Assembly (NCBI GenBank): GCA_945898515.1
Contig: CAMDIH010000020.1
Span: forward strand, 1-33,873
DNA: 33,873 nt
Direction: 5' to 3'
Source of the DNA: Candidatus Neomicrothrix parvicella RN1
GTDB taxonomy: Bacteria > Actinomycetota > Acidimicrobiia > Acidimicrobiales > VFJN01
A model generated the notes under the pieces. It saw only the letters and a list, made by a program, of their open reading frames with translations. It did no database searches and was not told the DNA's origin. Below are positions 24,634 to 31,953 of the stretch, piece by piece. Both the position numbers and the translations under genes were made by a program. How positions within the stretch are numbered: position 1 is the stretch's first letter; every line of letters begins with the position of its first letter.

Positions 24634-26529
24634 ATGCCCGCTGCCGTCGTCGACACCCTCGCTCGGGTCGTGGCGCACTTGCCGGGCGGCGGCGAGGCAC
24701 GGGAGGGGCAGCAGGCCATGGCCGCCGCCATCGCGCACGGCATCGCCGCCCGTCAGCATGTTGCGGTGCAGGCGGGCACCGGCACGGGCAAGACACTGGC
24801 GTACCTCATACCGGCGATCCTTTCGGGTCGACGCACCGTGGTGGCCACCGCCACCAAGACGTTGCAGGATCAACTGGCTGGCCACGACCTTCCGTTTCTT
24901 GACCAGCACCTGACCACGTCGTTTTCCTGGGCCGTTCTCAAGGGCCGCTCGAACTACATCTGTCGTCAGCGCCTCGCCGAGTTGGCTGCCGCCCGTCAGG
25001 ACGGGGCCGAACAGTTGGCCCTCGATGGTGTGGCTGCTCGCGTGCCCGACGTGGATCTCCTGGGTCTGGCCCGCTGGGCCGACACCAGCGCCAGCGGCGA
25101 TCGCGGCGAACTCCCGGTGGAACCGTCCGACGCGGCCTGGGCGGCGGTGAGCGTCAGTGCTCGCGAGTGCCCCGGGGCCGCCAAATGCCCCAATGGCGGC
25201 GCGTGTTTCGCCGAGGCCGCCCGAAACCGGGCCCTGGAGGCCGATGTGGTGGTGGTCAATCTCCATCTCTATGGGTTGGACCTCGCCTCCGACGGCGTCA
25301 TCCTCCCCGAACATGAGTTGGTGATCATCGACGAGGCCCACCAGCTCGAAGACATCGTGTCGACCACCTGCGGAGTGGAACTCACCGCCCACCGGTTTTC
25401 CGATTTGGCCCGCCGCACCCGAGGCCTGATCGCCGACGATCAGATCGCCGCCGCCCTCGATGATGCCGGGAGACTGCTCAGTAGCGCCTTGCGCACCCAG
25501 CCCAGTCGCCGGTTTTCAAGCGGACTACCCGACGACATCGCCGGGGTGATCACCGTGGCCGGAGGCCGCGTGCAGTTGGTGCTCAACGCGGCCAAGGCCG
25601 TGCCCGGTGATGCCCCCGAGGAAAGCCGGGCCCGCGCCTTACGCGTGGTGCAGGGGGCCACTGCCCTCCTCGAGGATCTCCGCCTCATCGAGGCCGTCAA
25701 CGACAGCCAGGTGGTGTGGGTGGACGGCGGGGAGGCCAACCCCACTCTCCGGGTGGCACCACTCGATGTGGCTCCGCTGTTGCGGACGGCGCTGTGGGAT
25801 AAACGAACCGCTGTGCTCACCAGCGCCACCCTCCCCGCCCGGCTGCCGGAGCGCCTCGGGGTAGAGCCGGTTCAGATTCACGAGTTGGATGTAGGGAGCC
25901 CCTTCGATTACGAGACCAGCGCGCTGCTGTATTGCGCCGCCCATCTTCCCGACCCGCGCCAGCCCGCCTATCTCGCCGCCATGGTGGCCGAGCTCGGCGA
26001 TCTCATCGAAGCGGCCGGCGGGCGCACCCTCGCCCTGTTCACCAGTTTTCGGGTGCTGGAGGAAGCCGTCGCCGCCCTGCGGACCCGCCTGAGCGTGCCG
26101 ATTCTGTCGCAACGCGATCTGCCCAAGGCCCGACTACTCGAAATCTTTGCGGCGTCGGAGGAAACCTGCCTCTTCGCCACGATGGGCTTCTGGCAGGGGG
26201 TAGACGTGCCCGGGGCGTCGCTCAGCCTGGTGGCGATCGACAAGATCCCCTTCCCCCGGCCCGATGAGCCGCTCCTGCAGGCGCGGCGGGAACGGGCCGG
26301 CTCCGCTGCTTTCGGAATGATCGACCTCCCGCGTGCGGCCACGTTGCTGGCCCAAGGCAGCGGGCGTCTGATCCGTACCGCCACCGACACGGGGGTGGTG
26401 GCCGTGCTCGATCCGCGGCTGGCCAAGGCGGGGTACCGGTGGGCGCTGGTGCAGGCCCTCCCTCCCATGCGGCGCACCAAGGACCCCGCCGAAGCCCGGG
26501 CGGCGCTTCTAGCAATCCGTGACCGCTGA
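24634..26529 (+). CDS. dinG: DinG-type ATP-dependent DNA helicase
   Basis: 631 residues, superfamily 2, XPD/DinG group, which unwinds DNA 5' to 3'. Walker A is AGTGTGKTLAYL (about 47-58). Four Cys for an iron-sulfur cluster are C110, C179, C185 and C191 (NYICRQR, then CPGAAKCPNGGACF). The DEAH box is LVIIDEAHQLED. The second RecA-like domain has TLALFTSFRVLEEAVAALR, ATMGFWQGVDVPGASLSLVAIDKIPFPRPDEP and the motif VI stretch QGSGRLIRTATDTGVVAVLDPR. No N-terminal exonuclease domain is present, unlike Firmicutes DinG. It is probably a DNA-repair or R-loop/G4-resolving helicase. It ends convergently on era. Confidence 0.93.
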   Translation: MPAAVVDTLARVVAHLPGGGEAREGQQAMAAAIAHGIAARQHVAVQAGTGTGKTLAYLIPAILSGRRTVVATATKTLQDQLAGHDLPFLDQHLTTSFSWAVLKGRSNYICRQRLAELAAARQDGAEQLALDGVAARVPDVDLLGLARWADTSASGDRGELPVEPSDAAWAAVSVSARECPGAAKCPNGGACFAEAARNRALEADVVVVNLHLYGLDLASDGVILPEHELVIIDEAHQLEDIVSTTCGVELTAHRFSDLARRTRGLIADDQIAAALDDAGRLLSSALRTQPSRRFSSGLPDDIAGVITVAGGRVQLVLNAAKAVPGDAPEESRARALRVVQGATALLEDLRLIEAVNDSQVVWVDGGEANPTLRVAPLDVAPLLRTALWDKRTAVLTSATLPARLPERLGVEPVQIHELDVGSPFDYETSALLYCAAHLPDPRQPAYLAAMVAELGDLIEAAGGRTLALFTSFRVLEEAVAALRTRLSVPILSQRDLPKARLLEIFAASEETCLFATMGFWQGVDVPGASLSLVAIDKIPFPRPDEPLLQARRERAGSAAFGMIDLPRAATLLAQGSGRLIRTATDTGVVAVLDPRLAKAGYRWALVQALPPMRRTKDPAEARAALLAIRDR

Positions 26530-26567
26530 AGGGGCTAACCGCCTTTGCCGTTATTGACGCGTCCGAC

Positions 26568-27404
26568 CTAGTAGCCGAAGCGCTCCATGGCCTTGGGCCG
26601 AGACTGCCAGTCCTTGTCCACCTTCACCAGCAACTCGAGGTAGGTGCCCTCGGGGAGTTGCTGGCGCACGGCGATGCCAACCTCCTTGAGCACCTGGCCC
26701 TTATGGCCGATCACGATCCCCTTCTGGCTGTTGCGCTCCACCAGGATCTCGCAGCGAATCAGCGGCCAGTCCCATTCCGTGACACGCGCGGCGATGGAGT
26801 GCGGGAGTTCATCGTGGGTACGACGCAGTAACTGCTCTCGCACCAACTCGGCCACCATGAACGCCTCGGGTACGTCGGTCACCATGTCGTCGGGGAAGTA
26901 TTGGGGTCCGACGGGAAGCCGGGAGACGAGGTGATCCACCAGCGCTGTCACCCCATCGCCGGTCTTGGCCGACAGGGGGAAGTATTCACTGAGCTTCAGT
27001 CCGGCCGCCGCCACTAACTGATCAGCCACTTCCTTGGGTTTCGCCTTGTCCGCCTTGTTGACGATGCACACCGAGTTCGGAGGGATCAGGTTCGCTACCC
27101 ATTGATCGCCGCGCCCGAAGGGCTGGGTGGCGTCGAGCACGAAGCACACCACGTCCACGTCGTTGATCGTTCCTTGCGCGGTGGCGTTGAGGCGAGTGCC
27201 GAGTTGGGTGCGGGGTTTGTGGATACCCGGGGTATCCACGAACACCACTTGCGCGTCGGGCCGGTTGAGGACTCCGGTGATGCGGGTACGGGTGGTCTGG
27301 GGTTTATCGGAGGTGATGGCCACTTTGGTCTTCAGAATCTTGTTGAGCAGCGTGGACTTCCCGACGTTGGGGCGACCCACCAAGGTCACGAAACCGGTGC
27401 GCAT
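26568..27404 (-). CDS. era: GTPase Era
   Basis: 278 residues from ATG 27404; the ORF-track start is 41 codons too far upstream and lies in corC. Era binds the 3' end of 16S rRNA and aids 30S maturation. The GTPase motifs are G1 GRPNVGKSTLLN, G2 TTRTRITGV, G3 DTPGIH and G4 NKAD. The C-terminal KH domain includes EILVERNSQKGIVIGHKGQVLKEVG. The start codon shares one base with the corC stop (TGATG), so it is the last gene of the coupled phoH-ybeY-corC-era operon. Confidence 0.95.
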   Translation of the reverse strand: MRTGFVTLVGRPNVGKSTLLNKILKTKVAITSDKPQTTRTRITGVLNRPDAQVVFVDTPGIHKPRTQLGTRLNATAQGTINDVDVVCFVLDATQPFGRGDQWVANLIPPNSVCIVNKADKAKPKEVADQLVAAAGLKLSEYFPLSAKTGDGVTALVDHLVSRLPVGPQYFPDDMVTDVPEAFMVAELVREQLLRRTHDELPHSIAARVTEWDWPLIRCEILVERNSQKGIVIGHKGQVLKEVGIAVRQQLPEGTYLELLVKVDKDWQSRPKAMERFGY

Positions 27405-28687
27405 CACAACTCCACGGCGGGTGGGGAGGACGAACCATCGACGGGAAGTCGGTGGAGGCGCACACCCCCAATGCGCCGGCCCTGCATTCCCTGCGCGATC
27501 AACTGCCATCCCGCTACTTCGACCCACTCCCCCTCGGCGGGCACGTGCCCGAGTTTGGAGAGGAACAATCCCCCGAGGGTGTCCCAGTCGCCTTCCGGGA
27601 GATGCGCATGGATCAGTTGGTTCACCTCATCAATGGGCATCCGGGCGTTCACCCGAAAGTCGCCGCCGGGTAGCGGTTCACTCATGGCGCGTTCCACGTC
27701 GAACTCATCCACGATCTCACCGAGGAGCTCTTCGATGATGTCCTCCAAGGTCACCAGACCTGCCGTGCCGCCGTACTCATCGATCACAATGGCCAGGTGG
27801 TAGCGGTCGCGTTGCATCTCGCGCAACAGGTCAGCCACACCCTTGGTCTCGGGCACGAAGCGGGCCGGGCGGGCCAACGTGGAGACGGCATCGTGCTCTT
27901 TCCCGGCGCGTTCGGCCCGCATCAGATCCTTGGCGTGGGCCACGCCCACTACGTCGTCGATTCCCTCGCCGCAAACCGGGATGCGGCTGTACCCGTTGAG
28001 GATCACCACCTCCATCGCGTCGGCCACTCGTACCTCAGCGCTCACCGTGACCATGTCGGTGCGGGGCAACATCACCTCGCGTACCACGGTGTCTCCCAGT
28101 TCGATGACCGACTGGATGAAATCGCGCTCCTCGGCGGCGATCACCAGGCCCTCCACGGCCAGATCCGCCACCGCCAGCAACTCCTCTTCGGAGGTGTACG
28201 GCCCAGCTTTGAGACCCTTGCCGGGGAGCAGCACGTTGGTGGCGCCAATAAGCCCGCGCGATAAAAGCCGGAGCGGGGGCCACCCGGCCAAGGCTTTGAT
28301 GGGGCGGGCGAAGGCCAACGCCGCCCGGTCGGTGTGTTGGATGGCCCACGTCTTGGGGGCAACTTCGGCAATCACGAAGAACAGCGTCACGTTCAAGATG
28401 GTGGCCAGCACCACCCCCCATCCGCCGAAGAGCCGACTGGCCAACACCCCCAGCAGGGTGGACTGCACGAGTTGCGTCGAGAGCACCAGCAGCAACGTGG
28501 GGTTGAGCCACTCTTGGTTCTCCACCAACGACAGCAGTACCTCGCCGCGGCGGCCACTGGTCTCGGCCAGGGCGTGGGCGCGGGCCTTGGAGATACGGGT
28601 GAGCGCGGTCTCCGCTACGGCCAGCACAATGGAGAACAGAAACAGGACCACGATCGTCAAGGCGATCGCGGTGTTAGTGGTGTTCAT
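27404..28687 (-). CDS. CNNM/CorC-family membrane protein with CBS pair
   Basis: 427 residues. The N-terminal CNNM (DUF21) domain has four hydrophobic segments (about 5-27, 61-83, 90-108 and one re-entrant), with AVAETALTRISKARA and the conserved EVAPKTWAIQ. Then come two CBS domains (about 205-330; MLPRTDMVTVSAEVRVADAMEVVILNGYSRIPVC and HLAIVIDEYGGTAGLVTLEDIIEELLGEI). A CorC/HlyC transporter-associated domain (about 345-415) closes it. Members are linked to magnesium or cobalt efflux. Between ybeY and era this gene is a standard member of the operon. It is not a haemolysin despite old names. Confidence 0.92.
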   Translation of the reverse strand: MNTTNTAIALTIVVLFLFSIVLAVAETALTRISKARAHALAETSGRRGEVLLSLVENQEWLNPTLLLVLSTQLVQSTLLGVLASRLFGGWGVVLATILNVTLFFVIAEVAPKTWAIQHTDRAALAFARPIKALAGWPPLRLLSRGLIGATNVLLPGKGLKAGPYTSEEELLAVADLAVEGLVIAAEERDFIQSVIELGDTVVREVMLPRTDMVTVSAEVRVADAMEVVILNGYSRIPVCGEGIDDVVGVAHAKDLMRAERAGKEHDAVSTLARPARFVPETKGVADLLREMQRDRYHLAIVIDEYGGTAGLVTLEDIIEELLGEIVDEFDVERAMSEPLPGGDFRVNARMPIDEVNQLIHAHLPEGDWDTLGGLFLSKLGHVPAEGEWVEVAGWQLIAQGMQGRRIGGVRLHRLPVDGSSSPPAVEL

Positions 28688-28729
28688 GATGACTTTCGCG
28701 CCCGGCGGCCAACGGATACATCAAACCCC

Positions 28730-29356
28730 TCATCGTCGGTGGTGGAATCGTTCCAGGAGATCTTGCTCGCGGGCCTGCATCACGGTGGCTTCCTGAGGGT
28801 CGGCGTGGTCCATGCCCAGCACGTGCAAAACGCCGTGCACCACCAGGAGCGCGATCTCGTCGTCGTAGGTGCTGGCGTGCGACGGTGCCTGTCGAGCCGC
28901 CACGGCAGGGCACACGATCACGTCGCCGAGCAGCATGGGTAGTTCGCTGACCGCCGGCGGATCACGATCGGGGCCGGTGCTGCCGGCGTCGGGCCAGCGG
29001 CCGGCATCAATGGGGTCATCGAGCGGGAAGGCCAATACATCAGTGGGGCCGGCGACGTCCATGAACCGTTTGTTGAGATCCCCCATCACCTCCTCGGATA
29101 CAAAGGCAAGGGAGAGTTCGGCCTCGCCACGCACCCCGGCATCAGCCAACACATCGGCGGCGAGGTCTACCCAGCGGGCGAGTTCCACGGGTTGGTCGCT
29201 CTGCTCGTCCACGCCGAATACCTCCACTTCCCCATCCTGGGGCGGGCGGGGTTTGCGGGCCATCAGCGGCAAGGGCGGGAGTTCGTCGGCCTCCACACCA
29301 TCGGGGAGGTCGCGAGGATCGGGGCGGTCGGGCCCGTCGGGGTCGGGGGCGGGCAT
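28730..29356 (-). CDS. ybeY: Endoribonuclease YbeY with extended N-terminus
   Basis: 208 residues against about 150-180 in most YbeY proteins. YbeY is a zinc metalloprotein that matures 16S rRNA ends and takes part in ribosome quality control. The zinc motif is HGVLHVLGMDH, with ligands H174, H178 and H184. GPTDVLAFPLD precedes it. The first 44 residues are acidic and Pro-rich, and an insert at about 114-138 is Asp/Pro-rich. An internal Met32 start is possible. The ATG at 29356 follows the phoH stop by one nt, which favours the long form. Second gene of the phoH operon. Confidence 0.93.
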   Translation of the reverse strand: MPAPDPDGPDRPDPRDLPDGVEADELPPLPLMARKPRPPQDGEVEVFGVDEQSDQPVELARWVDLAADVLADAGVRGEAELSLAFVSEEVMGDLNKRFMDVAGPTDVLAFPLDDPIDAGRWPDAGSTGPDRDPPAVSELPMLLGDVIVCPAVAARQAPSHASTYDDEIALLVVHGVLHVLGMDHADPQEATVMQAREQDLLERFHHRR

Positions 29357-29357
29357 G

Positions 29358-30317
29358 TCAGGGCCCCGTCGGTGGAGCGGCGCGCTCGTAGGCGTTCACG
29401 ATGTCCTGCACGATGCGATGGCGCACCACATCGGCGCTGGTGAGGTGCACCCAACCGAGACCGTCGATGCCGGTGAGTATCTTCTCCAGGCCCCCTAGCC
29501 CGCTGCGTCCACTGCCCACATCAACCTGGGTGGTGTCGCCGGTGATCACGGCTTTCGATCCGAAGCCGATGCGGGTGAGAAACATCTTCATCTGTTCCGG
29601 GGTGGTGTTCTGCGCTTCATCCAGGATGATGAAAGATCCGTTGAGGGTGCGACCGCGCATGAAGGCGAGCGGGGCCACTTCCACCGCACCGCGCTCGAGG
29701 AGTTTGCCGGCTGTCTCCAAGCCCACCATGTCGTGCAGGGCATCCCAGAGGGGACGCAGGTACGGATCGACCTTGGCCATCAAGTCGCCGGGGAGAAAGC
29801 CCAGCCGCTCTCCCGCTTCCACGGCCGGCCGGGTGAGAATGATGCGTTCTACTTCCTTTGCCTGCAGTGCTTGCACCGCCATGGCCACGGCCAGCCAACT
29901 CTTTCCCGTACCAGCCGGGCCGAGACCGAAGGTGACCACGTTTTGTGCGATGGCGTCTACGTATCGCTTCTGTCCGCTCGACTTCGGCCGCACCGGTCGC
30001 CCCCGGGGCGGCCGCAGCACCTCGGTGCTGAGCACCTCGGCGGGGCGTTGGTTTTGTCGCACCATGTCCACGCTACGGCGCACAAGGCCGGGGTCGAGGC
30101 GCTGGCCCTGTTCCACCAGCACGATGAGGTCTTCGAGTAGTCGACCCACCTGCTCCACGGTGTCGTCACCGTCGAGGGCGATCTCGTTTCCCCGCACATG
30201 GATAGTGACGGCCGGGAAGGCAGCCTCCACCGATCGCAACACTTCGTCGCGCTCTCCAAGCAAGAGGGGCATGAGATGGTTGCTGGGAACGGAGATCTTG
30301 ATCTGGGTATTGGACAC
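29358..30317 (-). CDS. phoH: PhoH-like ATPase
   Basis: 319 residues. The N-terminal KH-like region is followed by the PhoH ATPase core. Walker A is GLGPAGTGKSWLAVAMAV, with ILTRPAVEAGERLGFLPGDLMAKVDPYLRPLWDAL diagnostic for PhoH. Walker B is SFIILDEAQNTTPEQMKMFLTRIG and the last motif is AVITGDTTQVD. PhoH proteins are thought to be RNA helicase/NTPases working with YbeY in RNA metabolism. Start GTG 30317 has GAGG six nt upstream. A TAGCCT box ten nt upstream may be its -10. It heads the phoH-ybeY-corC-era operon and diverges from a hypothetical gene. Confidence 0.94.
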   Translation of the reverse strand: MSNTQIKISVPSNHLMPLLLGERDEVLRSVEAAFPAVTIHVRGNEIALDGDDTVEQVGRLLEDLIVLVEQGQRLDPGLVRRSVDMVRQNQRPAEVLSTEVLRPPRGRPVRPKSSGQKRYVDAIAQNVVTFGLGPAGTGKSWLAVAMAVQALQAKEVERIILTRPAVEAGERLGFLPGDLMAKVDPYLRPLWDALHDMVGLETAGKLLERGAVEVAPLAFMRGRTLNGSFIILDEAQNTTPEQMKMFLTRIGFGSKAVITGDTTQVDVGSGRSGLGGLEKILTGIDGLGWVHLTSADVVRHRIVQDIVNAYERAAPPTGP

Positions 30318-30378
30318 GACAGCCCTCAGGCTAGTGCTCTCGGCGCCATCGTCCGTCGGGGGTGCTTACGATCATGCC
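30318..30378. promoter_or_regulatory. Divergent promoter region, phoH / hypothetical gene
   Basis: A 61-bp gap. On the plus strand TACGAT (30367-30372) lies six nt before GTG 30379, a leaderless-type box. On the minus strand GAGG precedes the phoH GTG. Confidence 0.45.
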
Positions 30379-30966
30379 GTGGATCAAGACGGCGACGACC
30401 TTCCTCCCGGGGTTAGCGGGGCGGACAACGGGGTGCCCTTTGCCCAACGGCTGGAGGCCTGGGTGGCCGATGCCCGCATCGATGGGGCCGCCGAGCAGCG
30501 ATCCCGGGAACGGTGGTTGCGCTCGGCGGCGGAGCAAGACGCCACCTTCGGGGGGGTGCTGGCTGATCTGGCCGAGCGGGGCGAATCGGTCACGGTACAG
30601 ATGGAAACCGGGCGACGTCATCATGGTGTCATCGGGGTGACGGGGATCGACTTTTTTGCCCTCCGTACGATGGCGGGGCGGGAGTTGCTCATGGCGCGGC
30701 GCGCCGTGTCGGGGTTGCGGGCCAACCCCCGCGAGGTGTCGATCGGGGCGCGCCCGGTTACCACCGACCTCCGTCTGGCCGATGTGCTGAGCCAGTTGGC
30801 CGCCGATCGGGCTCGCGCGGTGATCGTGACCTCCGGGGCCGAGGGCATCACCGCCGGGGAACTGCGAGGCGTCGGTATCGATGTGGCGACCGTACGCACC
30901 GAGGGAGATCCGCCGGGCCTGGTCTATGTGCCAATCGATTCCATCAGCGAGGTGGGCCTGGGCTGA
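30379..30966 (+). CDS. Hypothetical protein, possible Sm-like barrel
   Basis: 195 residues from GTG 30379. The ORF-track frame runs from 29401, but its first 326 codons are antisense to phoH. A helical N-terminus (RLEAWVADARIDGAAEQRSRERWLRSAAEQDATFGGVLADLAERG) leads into a likely small beta-barrel at about residues 69-115 (SVTVQMETGRRHHGVIGVTGIDFFALRTMAGRELLMARRAVSGLR). That is the strand pattern of Sm-like or ribosome-maturation-type barrels. The C-terminal half (RLADVLSQLAADRARAVIV, VYVPIDSISEVGLG) is also mixed alpha/beta. I do not recognise a named family. The box TACGAT six nt upstream and the absence of a Shine-Dalgarno site support this start. Confidence 0.7.
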   Translation: MDQDGDDLPPGVSGADNGVPFAQRLEAWVADARIDGAAEQRSRERWLRSAAEQDATFGGVLADLAERGESVTVQMETGRRHHGVIGVTGIDFFALRTMAGRELLMARRAVSGLRANPREVSIGARPVTTDLRLADVLSQLAADRARAVIVTSGAEGITAGELRGVGIDVATVRTEGDPPGLVYVPIDSISEVGLG

Positions 30967-30979
30967 GCCCGGCGGCCGG

Positions 30980-31213
30980 TCAGGACGATGCGGGACGGGT
31001 ATCGGGGTAGAGGTGATCGAGGGTGCCGGGCTCGATGCGAGATCCGTCGATGAACGCATCGACGTCGGTGGCTTTGAGGCGGATCACCCGTCCCATGCGA
31101 TAGGCGGGCAGGTCGCCCTGATCGACGAAGCGGTAGAGGGTGCGGGTGGTGATCCCCAGCCGGCGTGCCGCTTCCTGGGTGGATAGCCAGTGGATCTCGC
31201 TGGGGGAAACCAT
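30980..31213 (-). CDS. MerR/excisionase-like helix-turn-helix DNA-binding protein
   Basis: 77 residues. The core STQEAARRLGITTRTLYRFVDQGDLPAYRMGRVIRLKATDVDAFIDG is the winged helix-turn-helix of the excisionase-type MerR class, which pairs with many chromosomal genes and is not proof of a mobile element. The C-terminal tail is short, so there is no effector domain. TAACCT six nt before its ATG suggests a leaderless message. It is transcribed divergently from cpaB-cpaE and could regulate them or itself; this is inference. Confidence 0.85.
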   Translation of the reverse strand: MVSPSEIHWLSTQEAARRLGITTRTLYRFVDQGDLPAYRMGRVIRLKATDVDAFIDGSRIEPGTLDHLYPDTRPASS

Positions 31214-31299
31214 CTTCCCAGGTTAGCCCCGTCTGCTTCATGTAGTCTCATGTTTCTTCAAGTCGGCCTGAGCTCAGCGTCGATGGGAAGGGCGGAAAC
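31214..31299. promoter_or_regulatory. Divergent promoter region, HTH gene / cpaB
   Basis: TAACCT (31220-31225, minus strand) is the -10 candidate for the HTH gene. On the plus strand TAGTCT (31243-31248) is a possible -10 for cpaB, which has AAGGG (31288-31292) seven nt before its ATG. The TAGTCT is bracketed by two CATG tetranucleotides (CATGTAGTCTCATG), a possible operator. The -35 regions are unclear. Confidence 0.4.
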
Positions 31300-31953
31300 A
31301 TGGAGCACCAGATTGACCGGCGGCGCAGCCTCCCGGGCGGTCGGGCGGTGGTGGGGGGCCTCCTGATGGCGGTGGCCGCCGTGGGGGTGTTCGTGGCTTA
31401 TACCCGCGCCTCAGAACGCCCCACCACCGCGGTGGCGGTAGCCAGCACCCGGCTTCTGGCGGGTGCCACCATCACGGCGGGTGATGTGGACCTCGTTGAG
31501 GCTGATCTCCCTGCCGAGGTAGCCCGCCACACCTTCGGTGCGGCCGAGGATGTGATCGGACGGATCGCCTTGGGCCCCATCGCCGATGGCGAAATCGTGC
31601 AAGCGGGGATGGTCACCGACGATGTGAACGGCGGGGCCCGCCATGAGGTGGCCGTAACCTTGCCGCGGGCCCAGGTGGCGGTGGGACGCCTGAAACAGGG
31701 TGAACGGGTGGATCTATTCGTCACCTACAACGACGCCACCGAGTTGGTGGTGCGTTCCGCCGAGGTGGTCCAAATCGGCTCGTCCGGGGATGGGTCGATC
31801 ACGAGTGACCGGGAGGTGGAACTGGTGGTGGCGGTGCCCTCCGGTGATGCCGTGACGGCCCTGGTGGATGCGCTGCGCACCGGCGATGTGACGGTGGTGC
31901 GATCCACCTTTGGGGCCGACGGTCCTAGTGCGAGCGAACCCGCCGGCCGCTGA
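31300..31953 (+). CDS. cpaB: CpaB/RcpC-like pilus assembly protein
   Basis: 217 residues. One N-terminal membrane segment (about 15-37) is followed by an SAF domain (about 43-107, AVASTRLLAGATITAGDVDLVEADLP, IGRIALGPIADGEIVQAGMV). The rest resembles the RcpC/CpaB region (EVAVTLPRAQVAVGRLKQGERVDLFVTYND). CpaB acts in Tad/Flp pilus assembly at the cell envelope. The start has AAGGG at seven-nt spacing. The TGA overlaps the next ATG by one base, so the pair is coupled. No tadA, tadB/C, prepilin or prepilin peptidase is in this window, so a pilus role is not shown here. Confidence 0.85.
   Translation: MEHQIDRRRSLPGGRAVVGGLLMAVAAVGVFVAYTRASERPTTAVAVASTRLLAGATITAGDVDLVEADLPAEVARHTFGAAEDVIGRIALGPIADGEIVQAGMVTDDVNGGARHEVAVTLPRAQVAVGRLKQGERVDLFVTYNDATELVVRSAEVVQIGSSGDGSITSDREVELVVAVPSGDAVTALVDALRTGDVTVVRSTFGADGPSASEPAGR

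Noticed and set aside
24361-25392. 343-aa minus-strand ORF across DUF1996 and dinG
   Set aside because: It spans the ends of two well-supported plus-strand genes and has no recognisable motif.
30980-31213. Excisionase-like protein as evidence for a prophage or integrative element
   Set aside because: This HTH class is common on actinobacterial chromosomes, and no integrase, attachment repeats or phage genes are in the window.
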